Assembly: GCF_009870125.1 (NCBI RefSeq)
Contig: NC_046680.1
Coordinates: 5,952,001 to 6,016,000, forward strand
Direction: 5' to 3'
From: Drosophila pseudoobscura
Taxonomy: Eukaryota > Arthropoda > Insecta > Diptera > Drosophilidae
Length of the DNA stretch: 64,000 nucleotides
Part shown: one piece after another, positions 36,909-49,040 of the stretch
Layout of the letters: the number at the start of each line of letters is the position of its first letter
Numbering within the stretch: position 1 is the first letter of the stretch
The notes under the pieces: model-generated
What the model was told of the DNA's origin: nothing
The model's database searches: none
Seen by the model: only the letters and a program-made list of their open reading frames with translations
Translations under genes and position numbers: made by a program

Positions 36909-39191
36909 ATGTGGTTCGTGTTGTATTTGTTTCTGGCGCTTCCCCTGCTTTTAGTGGCCTATCTGGAGCTGAGCACGTTTCGGCGCAGAAGAGCTCTGAA
37001 TAAATTCAAGGGCCCGAGCCGGTTGCCAATCGTGGGCAATGCCCACCAGGCCGGCAAGAATCCCACAGGTGTGTGCTGGTCCATCGAATCTCCTTATCTC
37101 CTGAATCGGAGTACGACTGAAACAACCCGTCTCGAATAGCGTTGTGACTGATGACTGCATTTGTAATTTTCTCAGCGGCAGTGCTATTCCAGTTGGGTTG
37201 TTTGCGGCCAAACAACAACTATAAAAACAGAAACAGTGCATAGCAGCTGATAAGCCTATGTCCCATGTACTCGAACACCCATAAACATATGTACATGCTC
37301 TTTATTTGCTTTTCTCACCAGACAATCTCCTGTGAAGATAGCATCGAGACTTTGGTCAGAGTGTTTACTTAAACTAAAACTACGTGTGATACAGACGAAA
37401 TTAACTGCGATTTCATGTGAAAATTTTCGACAGATCATTGCGTGTCAATCTAAATGAAAAACTCGTTCTCAATCGTACATATGTACAAACATTGAAAGCC
37501 TTTAGAATCTGAATGTGAACTGCGCACCCAATTGAAATGTGTTGCCTGTGCTCCGACTAACAATGAGTTTGTTCTGTTCACCCTATAGAGATTCTCGACC
37601 AGGTATTCTCTTGGTGGCATCAGTATGGCAAAGATAACTTTCGCTTTTGGATAGGATCTTACTCCAATTTGATCATCACCAATCACAAGTACTTGGAGGT
37701 AAGCAGTACAACCAACTCTCCATCGAAAATCTCCCAGAATTATTCTGTTTATGCTTTCTCCAGTTCATACTCAGCAGCCAGACACTGATTACCAAGTCCG
37801 ATATCTATAACCTTACCCATCCATGGCTGGGGCTTGGCCTGCTTACCAGCACGGGCAGCAAATGGCACAAGCATCGAAAGATGATTACGCCCTCCTTTCA
37901 CTTCAACATCCTGCAGGACTTTCACGAAGTGATGAACGAAAACTCTACAAAGTTCATCAAGCAGCTGAAGCAAGTGGCAGCCGGCGACAGTATTTTTGAC
38001 TTTCAGAACGAGACCCATTACTTGACTCTGGATGTCATTTGCGACACTGCCATGGGAGTGTCCGTGAACGCAATGGAAAATCGCAGCTCCTCCATTGTTC
38101 AAGCTTTCAAGGAGTAAGTATTGACAGTATTGACTTATGAATTCTGTTGACAGCTGGTCTTCTCTCTTATAGCATGTGCTACTGCATCAACATGAGAGCC
38201 TTTCATCCGTTCAAACGTAATGATCTGTTCTTTCGCTTGGCTCCCGACTATCCAGCCTATTGCAAGACTCTGAAGACCCTGCAGGACTTTACCAACAATA
38301 TCATCGAGAAGCGTATCAAGGCCCACAAAGACGGAACCGTTTCGGCAAGTCAAGGTGATGAGTTCTCTCGCAAGAAAATGGCCTTCCTTGACACCTTGCT
38401 GTCATCCACGATCGACGGTCGCCCGCTTACGACTCAGGAGCTTTACGAAGAAGTCTCTACTTTCATGTTTGAAGGACACGACACAACCACTTCCGGAGTG
38501 TCCTTTGCAGTTTTTTTGCTCTCCAGGCACAAAGACGAGCAACGAAAACTATTCGATGAACAGCGCGAAGTGATGGGTGACTCCGGAATGGATCGTGATG
38601 CAACCTTCCAGGAAATCTCTGAAATGAAATATTTGGATCTGTTCATCAAGGAGGCACAGCGCGTGTATCCCAGCGTACCATTTATTGGTCGCTATACTGA
38701 GAAGGACTACATTATTGGTAGCTTATTGGCGGTCTCGAAATAAACCGTTTGATAACTTTTCTCTTCATCCTGCAGAGGGCGATCTTGTGCCGAAAGGTAC
38801 CACCCTTAATTTGGCACTCGTCATGCTTGGCTACAACGATCGTGTGTTCAAGGACCCGCACAAGTTCCGTCCCGAACGATTTGAGCTGGAGAAACCCGGT
38901 CCCTTCGAGTATGTGCCCTTCAGTGCCGGTCCCCGCAACTGCATTGGCCAGAAGTTCGCTCTGCTGGAGATCAAGACGGTGGTGTCCAAAATTATTCGCC
39001 ACTTTGAGGTGCTGCCTGCCCTGGATGAGCTTGCCTCCAAGGATGGTTACATAAGTACTAGCCTAGGATATCCGCCTGAAGAAAGGAAGAAGCGCGACTT
39101 GCTTCGCCACAAATACGATCCTCTTCTCTCTGCTGTTTTGACCCTGAAGGCCGAGAATGGTCTCTTTATACGCCTTAAGGAAAGGCACTAG
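36909..39191 (+). CDS. Cytochrome P450, CYP4E family, copy 1
   Basis: Exons 36909-37068, 37589-37698, 37764-38113, 38173-38717 and 38776-39191 (160, 110, 350, 545, 416 nt); 526 residues. N-terminal ER anchor ([17 protein letters not shown]), then [16 protein letters not shown]. The I-helix is [16 protein letters not shown], with Glu307 at the CYP4 position known in mammals to form an ester bond with haem. K-helix is [13 protein letters not shown] motif RPERFE, and haem loop [15 protein letters not shown] with Cys444. It resembles melanogaster Cyp4e2/Cyp4e1. It is the only one of the three tandem copies that keeps Glu307. AATAAA is at 39206-39211. Substrate unknown; CYP4 enzymes often hydroxylate fatty-acid chain ends. 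Confidence 0.92.
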
Positions 39192-39808
39192 ACTCTACGG
39201 GTTAGAATAAACGTTATTGTTGAATATTATATCCTAATTCGTTTTGCTTATTTAATAAAATTCATGTTCCGCAGATTAGTCTAAGTCGAGAGTCCAAGAA
39301 GCTCAATAATTGCTAAACTCCAAAGAAAAGATTGCGTGGCATACGCTTGGGCTTACGGCTTTCACATAAGCAAGTAGAAAAGCTTGGAAGATCACTTCCC
39401 TAGTCACTCAGCTGTTAAAAACAACCTGACCTAGTCCACACTTATCTAAAGCTCAGTCGCTAGAGATAAACAGAGAGAACTTTATGGTCGATAATTTAGG
39501 TAGGTTTTCATTGTCTTGCATATAATTGTGAAAGTGATTGTCAACGAAGGAAGATACGAGTATAGATATATTATAAATACATATAAGAAAAAAAGAAGGT
39601 TCGTTAGTTTAAGTCATAGCTTTTTGGTGTAAAGATAAGGCATAGCTTCTTGATATATATATTTACCGTCTTATCGAACATGATCGGATGATAAGTTAAA
39701 CCATTCGGCTCGACTCGGGTACTTCAGTGCCATCGCTATTGCTGGCCAGATGGCCACTCATAATCGCAGAGTTTCGTGCGCTGTTCGGTTGTGCTGGTCG
39801 GATCGGAA
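39192..39808. other. Spacer between Cyp4e copies 1 and 2
   Basis: About 600 bases containing the 3' end of copy 1 and the presumed promoter of copy 2. A GGATGATAAG (GATA-type) site lies near 39685-39694. There is no clear TATA box and no extra gene. Confidence 0.5.
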
Positions 39809-41829
39809 ATGTGGTTTGCGTTGTATTTGGTCCTGGCGCTGCCGCTCCTTTGGCTGGCCTATTTGGAGCTAAAGTCACTTCGGAGACGAAGAGTACTGAA
39901 CAAGTTCAAGGGGCCGAAGGTCTTGCCTGTCGTTGGCAATGCCCATCAGCTGGGCAGGACTCCTCCAGGTGGGTGAGCGGAAATGGAGTTTAGAGAGTAC
40001 ATGGTCCTTGGTCTCTCGATAACGTAGAAACTTTGTGCAACGATAACAAGAAGACTTTGATCTGCTTGTTGTGGGTGAGCACCTTTGAAACCTTCTTATC
40101 AGATAAGATGCTTGAAATATACTGTATTTAATCCGATTAAGAATAAGTTTCTTCTCTCAACTTTACAGAGATTCTTGGCCAAATGTTTGAATGGTGGTAT
40201 CAGCATGACAAGGATAACTTTCGCTACTGGATCGGCTACTACCCGAATTTAATGGTCACCAGAACCAAGTACTTCGAGGTAATTAAGCGACATACACATT
40301 TTCTAGCTTATATTAGTTGGTTTATTTTGTTTTCCTCGCTAGTTCATACTAAGCAGTCAGACACTAATATCGAAAGCTGAAGTCTATAGCCTCATGCAGC
40401 CCTGGCTGGGCTTGGGCCTCCTCACCAGCACCGGCAGCAAATGGCACAAGCATCGAAAGATGATTACGCCCTCCTTCCACTTCAATGTCCTGCAGGACTT
40501 TCACGAAGTGATGAATGAGAAATCGACAAAGTTCATCAAGCACCTGAAAAACGTGTCGGGTGGGGGCAGCATTGTTGACTTTCAGGAGCAGGCCCATTTC
40601 TTGACTCTGGATATAATTTGCGAGACAGCCATGGGAGTATCCATAAATGCAATGGAAAACCAAGACTCGGAATTAGTACAAGCTTTCAAAGAGTACGTAT
40701 TGGGTGTATTGCGCCAATTTCGATAGTGAAGCCACGGCATTTTTACAAATCTTCACATCTGGACCTAAATTTGAATGTATCTTAAAAGCAGCTTCTCTTT
40801 ATATTATATAGCATGTGTTACAACATAAAAGTAAGAACATTTAGTTCTTGGAAGCGAAATCCAACGCTATATCAATTTGCTTCCGACTACCCCGCCTATT
40901 GTAAGACGTTGAAGACCCTGCAGGACTTTACCCACGACGTCATCGAGAAGCGCTTGAATGCCCACAAAGAGGGTACCGTTTTAGCCAGCCACGGCGATGA
41001 GTTTTCACGGAAAAAGATGGTATTCCTCGACACGTTACTCTCAGCAACAGTTGACGGTCGCCCTCTGACTTCCCAAGAGCTTTACGAGGAAGTCTCCACA
41101 TTTATATTTGCAGGTCACGATACAACCACTTCGGCAATTTCATTTACCTTATATTTGGTCTCCAGACACCAAGATGAGCAGCGAAAATTATTCGAAGAGC
41201 AGCGCGATGTGATGGGTGATTCCGGACTGGATCGGGAAGCAACCTTCCAGGAAATCTCTGAAATGAAATATTTGGATCTATTCATCAAGGAGGCCCAGCG
41301 CGTTTATCCCAGTGTTCCATTCGTCGGTCGTTATACCGAGAAGGACTATGTGATTGGTAAATAGCTCACTTTAAAAAAATTAACTTGGATAATTCTGTAA
41401 TTCCGGTTTGTAGACGGAGACCTCGTGCCTAAGGGTACCACACTCCATATGGGAATATTTATGCTCGGCTACGATGATCGTGTGTTCAAGGAACCCCATA
41501 AATTCCGACCCCAACGATTCGAGGAGGAGAAACCCGGTCCCTTTGAGTATGTGCCCTTCAGTGCCGGTCCCCGCAACTGCATTGGCCAGAAGTTCGCTCT
41601 GCTGGAGATCAAGACGGTGGTATCCAAAATTATTCGCCACTTTGAGGTGCTGCCTGCCCTGGATGAGCTTGCCTCCAAGGATGGTTACATAAGAACTACG
41701 CTAGGCTTGCCGCCTACAGAGAAGAGGAAACGCGACTTGCAACAACACAAATACGATCCCATTCTGTTAGTCGCGATGAGCCTGAAGTCAGAGAATGGAA
41801 TTTACCTTCGCCTCAAAGAAAGGTTTTAG
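39809..41829 (+). CDS. Cytochrome P450, CYP4E family, copy 2
   Basis: Exons 39809-39968, 40169-40278, 40343-40692, 40812-41356 and 41414-41829: the same five exon lengths as copy 1, 526 residues. N-terminal anchor [17 protein letters not shown], Pro-rich TPP at the first junction, I-helix [17 protein letters not shown]-helix KEAQRVYPS, haem loop [15 protein letters not shown] with Cys444. Residue 307 is Ala, not Glu, so covalent haem attachment by the CYP4 mechanism is not expected. Bases 41526-41693 match copy 1 (38888-39055) with only two differences, whereas bases around 41041-41133 match copy 3 better, indicating a mosaic. An ATTAAA signal is at 41838-41843. Confidence 0.92.
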
Positions 41830-42679
41830 GCAATGATATTAAAGTAAACGGTATTGCTACTGGCATTTATCTGGCATCATCTTGCTATTCTCAGCTCTCA
41901 TATAAATAGTTGGTGTGTATGTTCGCGCGTAGTGGATGTATGGGAGCGAACGACGCGACGGTAGAGAACAAGAGATATCGATGCGGTTGAATACATAGCC
42001 ATGCATACATATGTACATATGTATATAACAGCTGCCTATACCATAGTATTCCATAGTATAGTATGCCATGACTATGTTGCATACTTAAGAGGATATTTAA
42101 AAACAGGGTGATTATTGCTAAAAAAAATGAAAGTGCTAAGTTATAATTTATAAAACATAACTATGTATATTTATAGTTACACTTGTTAAAATATAATATA
42201 ATAATTCTCTTCTTTTATGTTCTCGTTTTTAGTTTGAATCAAAAAGTTTTATGTTCTTTTCTCGTGTACCGTAAACTGAACGATACACTACTTGGAGCCA
42301 ATATTAATGGGAACAGCATATTTTTAGGATTGATGAAAGAACAGATAAAAACAACTTCTCAATTGCGCAGGTCAGTACAACACACAAGTGAGCATACGAT
42401 TTAGCTCCAGATATTTACGTAAATACATAACACATTCATTCTCAAGCACAAAATATGTATAAGTTCCCAGTTCTAGAAGAAACAGAAAGTTTCTGAGAAT
42501 CATCATGAAATGCCCACTGGCATAAATGGCAATGCCATAATGACGGTGCTCGCCCCCCACACTTATCACTGTTATAGACACAAAGCTTACAAACTGCCGA
42601 ATCATGATGAGCGTACGGTGTCTAGTCGACGTTGTCAACAGACAGACGAAAAATATGAGAATCGTGTTGGTTGCGCTTC
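41830..42679. other. Spacer between Cyp4e copies 2 and 3
   Basis: AT-rich spacer with a CATATGTACATATGTATA run near 42006-42026. A 23-base block at 42309-42331 recurs at 45238-45260. No gene seen. Confidence 0.5.
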
Positions 42680-42687
42680 TATTTAAG
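42680..42687 (+). promoter_or_regulatory. TATA-like box of third Cyp4e gene
   Basis: TATTTAAG lies 75 bases upstream of the ATG at 42762, the same sequence and distance as in copy 1. Copy 2 lacks an obvious counterpart. Confidence 0.5.
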
Positions 42688-42761
42688 ACTTGCGCAGACC
42701 CCAATCTAATGCCATATTCTTAATTTACCGAGCACTGAAAGGCATATTGTCGGGATCGAAA

Positions 42762-44583
42762 ATGTGGCTGGTGTTATATGCGTTTCTGGCCTTGCCGCTG
42801 CTCGTGTGGCTCTACCAGGAGTTGACAACATTCCGGCGAAGACGATTGTTGAAAAAGTTCCATGGACCCAAACGATTGGCCATCGTCGGCAATGCCCATC
42901 AGATGGGTAAAAATCCTACAGGTGAGTAGTGTATAAATAGCGGCAAATTTAATGAAAGTGCGACATACACTCTCCTTAGAAATTCTCGACCAGCTATTTG
43001 CTTGGTGGTACCAATACGATAAGGATAACTTCAGCTTCTGGATAGGACCCAAACCCAATATAGTGGTCACAAAGCCCAAGTACATAGAGGTGAGTTCCTA
43101 AAGAAAACATCTAACGGAAATAAGGCATCTGCTTTTCCTTCGCAGTATATACTCACCAGTCAGACCCTGATAAAAAAAGCTTATAACTATGCTCTAACCC
43201 AACCATGGTTGGGTTTGGGCCTAGTCAATAGCATGGGCAGTAGGTGGCACAAGCATCGAAAGATTATTACGCCCTCCTTCCACTTCAACATCCTGCAAGA
43301 CTTCCACAAGGTGATGGACGAATATTCCACCAAATTCGTGCAGAAACTGAAAAATGTGTCAGCTGGGGATAGTATTTTCGATATTCAGGATCAGGTTGCC
43401 TACTTGACCCTAGATGTAATTTGCAACACAGCCATGGGAGTGTCCATTAACGCAATGGAAAACCGAACGTCCGACATAGCGCAAGCATTCAGGGAGTAAG
43501 TATTTAACGACTTCGCATCTCCGTTCTCTGAACATCAGATCCGTCCTAATGTAGCATATGCGAAAACGTGAGCGTGAGGTCCTTCAGTGTGTGGAAGCGT
43601 AATCAAATGCTCTATCGATTGGCTCCCGACTACCCCGCCTATTGTAAGACGCTGAAGACCCTGCGGGACTTTACCCACGATGTCATCGAGAAGCGCGTCA
43701 AGGCCCACAAAGACGGTACCGCTTCAACAAGCCAGGGCGATGAGTTTTCCGGAAAGAAGATGGCATTTTTGGATACCTTACTCTCAGCAACAGTTGACGG
43801 TCGCCCTCTGACTTCCCAAGAGCTGTACGAGGAAGTCTCCACATTTATATTTGCAGGCCACGATACGACCACTTCGGGAATTTCTTTTGCTATGTATTTG
43901 CTCTCCAGACACCAAGACGAGCAACGAAAATTATTCGATGAACAGCGCGAAGTGATGGGTGACTCCGAAATGGGTCGAGACGCAACCTACCAGGAAATCG
44001 CACAAATGAAATATTTGGATCTGTTCATCAAAGAGGCCCAGCGCGTCTATCCCAGCGTACCATTCATTGGTCGCTATACCGAAAAGGATCATTTAATTGG
44101 TAAATGCATAAACTTTTCAACAGGAGCCTTTTTGTAACTCTGTGGCTCTCTATGTTAACTATTCCAGATGGTGACCTCGTGCCAAAAGGTACCACCCTAA
44201 ATTTGGCACTCATTATGCTCGGCTACGATGATCGTGTGTTCAAGGATCCCCACAAATTCCGACCCGAACGATTTGAGCTGGAAAAACCCGGTCCCTTCGA
44301 ATACGTGCCCTTCAGTGCCGGTCCCCGCAACTGCATTGGCCAGAAGTTCGCCATACTGCAGATAAAGACCGTGGTATCCAAGATAGTGCGCAACTTTGAG
44401 GTTCTGCCCGCCGTAGATGGACTGGAGTCTAAAGACGGATATCTTAATACTACTATGGGCTTGCCCACAGCGGAGAAAATTAAGAAAGAGGCATATCGAC
44501 ACAAATACGATCCAATTCTGTCTTCCGCGATTACACTTAAGTCTATCAACGGTCTTCATATCCGATTAAGGGAGAGGAACTAG
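42762..44583 (+). CDS. Cytochrome P450, CYP4E family, copy 3
   Basis: Exons 42762-42921, 42980-43089, 43146-43495, 43555-44099 and 44168-44583; lengths again 160, 110, 350, 545 and 416 nt, 526 residues. N-terminal anchor [18 protein letters not shown]-helix [16 protein letters not shown] with Ala307, K-helix KEAQRVYPS, haem loop [15 protein letters not shown] with Cys444. It is the most diverged of the three after the haem loop ([20 protein letters not shown]). The first intron is only 58 bases, against 520 in copy 1 and 200 in copy 2. AATAAA is at 44598-44603. As I recall, melanogaster has two Cyp4e genes here, so one of these may be lineage-specific. Confidence 0.92.
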
Positions 44584-45345
44584 ATCAAAAGTTGATCAAT
44601 AAACATAGTTTTTTGCTTGATAAATTCCATGACCTGTGATTTTCATTTTTTATATTTCTAGGTCCATGCTTAACATTACTGTTAATTCTTATCTAGAAGA
44701 GACCATTTATAAGCTTTAAAAATAATTGTTTAATAGTAGTTGTTGAGACAACGAGCTTTTTCGCTGACTATGATTGTTCAATAATTTCACAAATTATTAA
44801 TTTCCGAAAACGTTATAAATTTTATTATAGGTATTTTGTGTGTTGAGGGTGGCCGAAGATGCCAGAGCCTTTTACAATAGTATTAGAGTGACGCACTTGG
44901 ATGAGGCAAGCGAGCCGATCTCGAGCCAAAGTAATAGATTGGGGACAAAAAGGGTCTGTTCTCCAACTATATCAAGCGGTAACTGCTAGAGCAGGCGCAG
45001 CTGCTGACGGCTTAGCGACGGCATAGGAAAGAAAAGATAACAAGAGCGAGCATAGATAAGAATAGATGATTAAATGAGAGCATGTTGCTGAGCGAGCATA
45101 GATAAAGCTACGCTTACGTTACGTTAGTTTAGTATAATGACCAAAATAGAAAAGAAAGTGAATTGATAGGCAATAAAACAATGGTATAAAATTTACACTC
45201 GGGCTTCGCCCGAACAGTAGTATTCAACTCAAATCACGGGAACAGCATACTTCTAGGCCTTGGAAGAGAATTGATAACCAATTTAATTTGAGGAAAATTA
45301 TTTAATTTAATAGCACTGAACAATACTTGATTGCAAAATATAACT
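44584..45345. other. Spacer between P450 and maltase clusters
   Basis: No gene seen. Around 45195-45215 a short hairpin CTCGGGCTTCGCCCGA follows a TATAAAATTTACA stretch. At 45238-45260 lies the repeat block shared with 42309-42331. The stretch may be an old transposon remnant. Confidence 0.4.
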
Positions 45346-47211
45346 TTAATTAACAGCAACGAGGACTGTGCCCACGTAGGGATTAGCCACAAACGCCGAG
45401 GGATTGACGACATCTCCGTCGATGTGCTGGGAGTTCAGGGAGGTGGTGATAACCTCCGCCTGGCTACCCAACTTGAAGTACTTGGTTATGTCAATGGTCT
45501 TGGCCGTTCCGCTCAGGTTGAGGACAATCACATAGAGATCGCTGTCGCTCTTTTGGCTAAATAAAAAAGGCTTTTGTGATGGGGGGCGCTGGGGTTCATT
45601 TTGCGTTACTCACCGCGAGTAGATGATGACATCATCATCGATGGCCTCAATGTTCAGATCTCCCTGGCGGAAGGACGGTTCTTTGCGAACGCGCAACAAC
45701 TTCTTGAAGATCTGTAGATGTGAACGCGGAGCGCGCAACTGTTGGAGAGCATTCTTGGTCTTGTAGTCGTCGGACACTGGCAGCCAGGTGTGATCGGCGC
45801 TGGTGAAGCCTGCCAAAGATCCCAAGAAAAATTAGAGAACGTTGGCCAGAGGAGAGCTCCGACTAATGAGCAACCCACCTGCTTTGGAAGAAGCATCCCA
45901 TTGGTAAGGTGTGCGGGCCGGATCGCGGGACCGATCGTAGTAGTGCTCGGGATCGGAGTTGCAGGCCGGAGGATCCACAGTATCCTCCCAGCTGATCCAC
46001 ACATCGGTCATGCCCAGCTCCTCGCCGTTGTAGGTGATCGCATGTCCCGGCAAAGTCTGCAGTAGGATGTTGATCAGGTCCGTGCGCTGCACTCCGAAGC
46101 GGGAGGCCACGCGCTTGTTGTCGTGGTTGCCAAGTACCCAGTTGGCATAGACACCTTTTGGCATGGCATCCATCCACTTCTTGATGTGCGTCACATACGT
46201 GCCCGCCGTCGAGGCGTTGTTGACGTTCGAGAGGAAGTCAAAGTTGAAGGGGATGTGGGAGCCATTACGCACGCCATTGCCATAGTACAGCATCATGTTC
46301 TCGAAGCTGGTGTATGCCTCGGTCAGGAGCAGTCGCTTATCCCCACCGTGCTCCGCCTGGAACGTGTCCACCACCTCCCGCCACTGATAGACCATGTCAA
46401 TGGTCTCAGGCAGATCCTGGGTGTAGATGTGCTGCGTGTAGCAGTGGTCGTCAGGGTCAGGACAGGCCTCAGCATCGTTGGTCAGCGGCTCATCGGGGTA
46501 CTGGTTATAGCGATCCAGATCCACCTCAAATAGGTACGGAACCGCATCGATGCGGAAACCAGAGACGCCCTTGGCCAGCCAGAAGCGAATGATGTTCTTC
46601 ATCTCCTCAACTACTACCGGATTGCGGTAGTTCAGATCAGGCTGCTGGACAGCAAACTGGTGCAGATAGTACTGCTGTCTCACATCGTTCCACTCCCAGG
46701 CGCTGTATCGGAACTCAGAGCCCCAGTTGCTGGGTGGCTCCCGTTCGCCGGTCTCTTCGTTGATCTTGCCATCGTGCCAGATGTAATAGTCCTTGTATTG
46801 GGGGTCGCTGTCCACCGACTTCTTGAACCACTCGCTCTGATCACTCGAGTGGTTGGGCACGAAGTCCAGGATGATCTTGATGCCAACCTCCTTGGCCTTG
46901 GCAATCAGACGCTCAAAGTCCTCCATGGTTCCGTACTCGGGGTGGATTTGGTAAAAGTCTGAGATGTCATAGCCAAAGTCCACCATTGGAGATTTGAAAA
47001 TAGGCGACAGCCAGGTGCCCGTGAAGCCAATATCCTTGAGATACTGCAGTTTCTCGGTGACGCCATTGAGATCACCGATGCCATCGCCATCGGAGTCGCG
47101 GAAGGATCGCGGATAGATCTGGTAGTAGTTGCCACTCTCCCACCACTCGGTGGCTCTGGCCAGGCCAACAGCGGCCAGCACCAGGAACACAACAACTGAT
47201 TGCGTTCGCAT
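45346..47211 (-). CDS. Mal-A1: Maltase A1 (GH13 alpha-glucosidase)
   Basis: Three exons: 47211-45879, 45809-45614 and 45556-45346; 579 residues. A secreted alpha-glucosidase of family GH13_17 that splits maltose and sucrose, presumably in the gut. Signal peptide about residues 1-20, then [15 protein letters not shown]. Conserved regions: DFVPNHSS (I), GFRIDAVPY with nucleophile Asp222 (II), LLTEAYTS with acid/base Glu298 (III), GNHD with Asp364 (IV). The C-terminal beta domain ends PYVGTVLVAVN. Introns sit at AGG (phase 1) and at YSR/QK (phase 2). Closely matches recalled melanogaster Mal-A1 (LvpH) in leader, the CPDPDDHCYTQHIYTQD segment and C-terminus. Confidence 0.93.
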
Positions 47212-47251
47212 TTTTTTCGGTTTTGTTCGGACTATAGAGCTGTCAGCTGCC

Positions 47252-47270
47252 TTTTATACCGGACGATAAG
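47252..47270 (-). promoter_or_regulatory. Mal-A1 TATA box with adjacent GATA site
   Basis: Minus-strand TATAAAA is at 47258-47252, about 41 bases before the ATG. A GATAAG site (plus strand, 47265-47270) abuts it. GATA factors (GATAe, serpent) drive many fly midgut digestive genes, so this is a plausible element; function is inferred. Confidence 0.55.
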
Positions 47271-48452
47271 GGCAGCTCCTATCGAGATCGGGCACGACTG
47301 AAGTGGCCATTTGAATTGCTGAGCAAACACCCGGCCCCAGCATGGGTTCTCATGGTGCCCGCAGTTCTCATGCTTCCACTCAAATGCTCAAATTGTCATT
47401 GTTTTCGCACTCCAAGGTGAGGTAATTTTACGTAAAAGCGATTAACTAATTCTCAAATGGTTTCTGATTTCTGGTAATATTCCTACATATAGCAAGGTAG
47501 TATCTCCTTGAGTGGCTCTGTGAAGTGGACATTAGTCAGCTGATAGGTACCGACCAGTCAAAACATTTGAAATCCTAGCGGCAAAAATTCTTAATAAATG
47601 CTTTAATACTCGAAGCTCGTATCTTCTACAAAATGACTATAGGGGAAGTATTTTCCAGTTAGCCATGACAATGTTCTGAGGGGCATTGAAAATGTGATAC
47701 AAAATAAACATACTTCTTGTTCACTCGAATGCTCGTACTTTATTGACGTGATTATCACTGATTGAACTTTTGAAGACAAATAAATTATCAATTTGTTAGA
47801 AAAAACTTGATAATAAACTCAATGAAGTATATTATTTTTGACCTACACAAACCCGTGCATAATGTATTACCAAATAGCAAAACTCTGAGTGAATAATATT
47901 GACGATATGTATGGGGATTATCTTCTCTTTACCTTTCCCAACAACTGAAATGTAAACTGATTTATAGTAGTTCTTATCATGAATGCGAAAATTTGTTTAG
48001 TGAAAATACCATTAAAAACCAAATAAGTTTATCAACCTATTAAAATAAAGCTTAGTATCTTGATGCCAAAGTTGAAACGCTGTGAATTTAATCAGAGATT
48101 CCCCTCATTTGTACATACAGCAATTGAAACAACTGTTGCACCTGCATTGTGGGAAAAAACTGTTACATCAATTAAAAATAATCTGCTGCTTAATGAGTCA
48201 GATCTGTATAATTTTGATTAAATTGTAATTGTTTTTAATTTGGCAAATTAATCTGACAGAAAATTAAATAGTGTCAAGAATGAAATGAAATCCGTATCTG
48301 CTACACAGAACAATTTTAATTTAATTCAAGCCGGGTTGAGCTGTTTGGTGGTGCATTGGCAGCGACTCTGTACCCAAGTCCAGCCAAGATTAGTGAAATT
48401 ATTGTGTCAAACGAAATTTATTCTATTCGAATAAGTACAACGAACGACTGAT
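47271..48452. other. Spacer upstream of Mal-A1
   Basis: Gene-free, AT-rich after 47600. It separates the divergent Mal-A1 and Mal-A2 genes together with the next DINE element. Confidence 0.5.
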
Positions 48453-49040
48453 TTTTATACCCGATACTCAAAATGAGTATAGGGGTATATTAGATTTGTT
48501 GTAAAAATGGATGTGTGCAACGTCCAGAAGGTATCGTTTCCGACCTCATAAAGTATATACATACATACATATATGCTTGATCAGCATCAATAGCCGAGTC
48601 GATTTAGCCCTGTCTGGTTGTCCGTCCCTATGAGCGCCTAGTGCTCAAAGACTCAAAGACATATCCGGACTTCTGTGTCCGTCACCGTTACAAGTCAGCC
48701 CGCCCACTTCCGCCCCCCCAATAGACGAAAATCTGTGCCATCCACAATTTTAAAGATACTAAAAAACTAAAAACCATCATGGAGAATGACCACATCTATC
48801 AGATTGCTGAATCTGGATCAGATCGGATGATTTTTATAGCCAAAAGGAACAAATCAATTTGCAAAGGCTACGCAGCGCCCGGCGGCAAGCTCAGACTGAT
48901 TTTCTGTGTCTCTCTCACGCACTCTTTGTCGTGTCGTTTAATATTAGCGGCTTCTGCCGGAGGAGAGCCATACTGACTAAGTATCGGGTATAAATGTAGA
49001 GTTGCGGTCACCGCAGCAACTCCCAACGTTCCCCCTCGTT
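48453..49040 (+). mobile_element. DINE-1/INE-1-like element, copy 4
   Basis: Begins TTTATACCCGATACTC and ends with the hairpin region AGAGTTGCGGTCACCGCAGC and the tail CGTTCCCCCTCGTT at about 49040. The (GTCC)n tract has shrunk to one or two units, and a CATA repeat has expanded at about 48558-48572. It has one internal module. It lies in the intergenic space between the divergent Mal-A1 and Mal-A2 genes. Confidence 0.75.
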
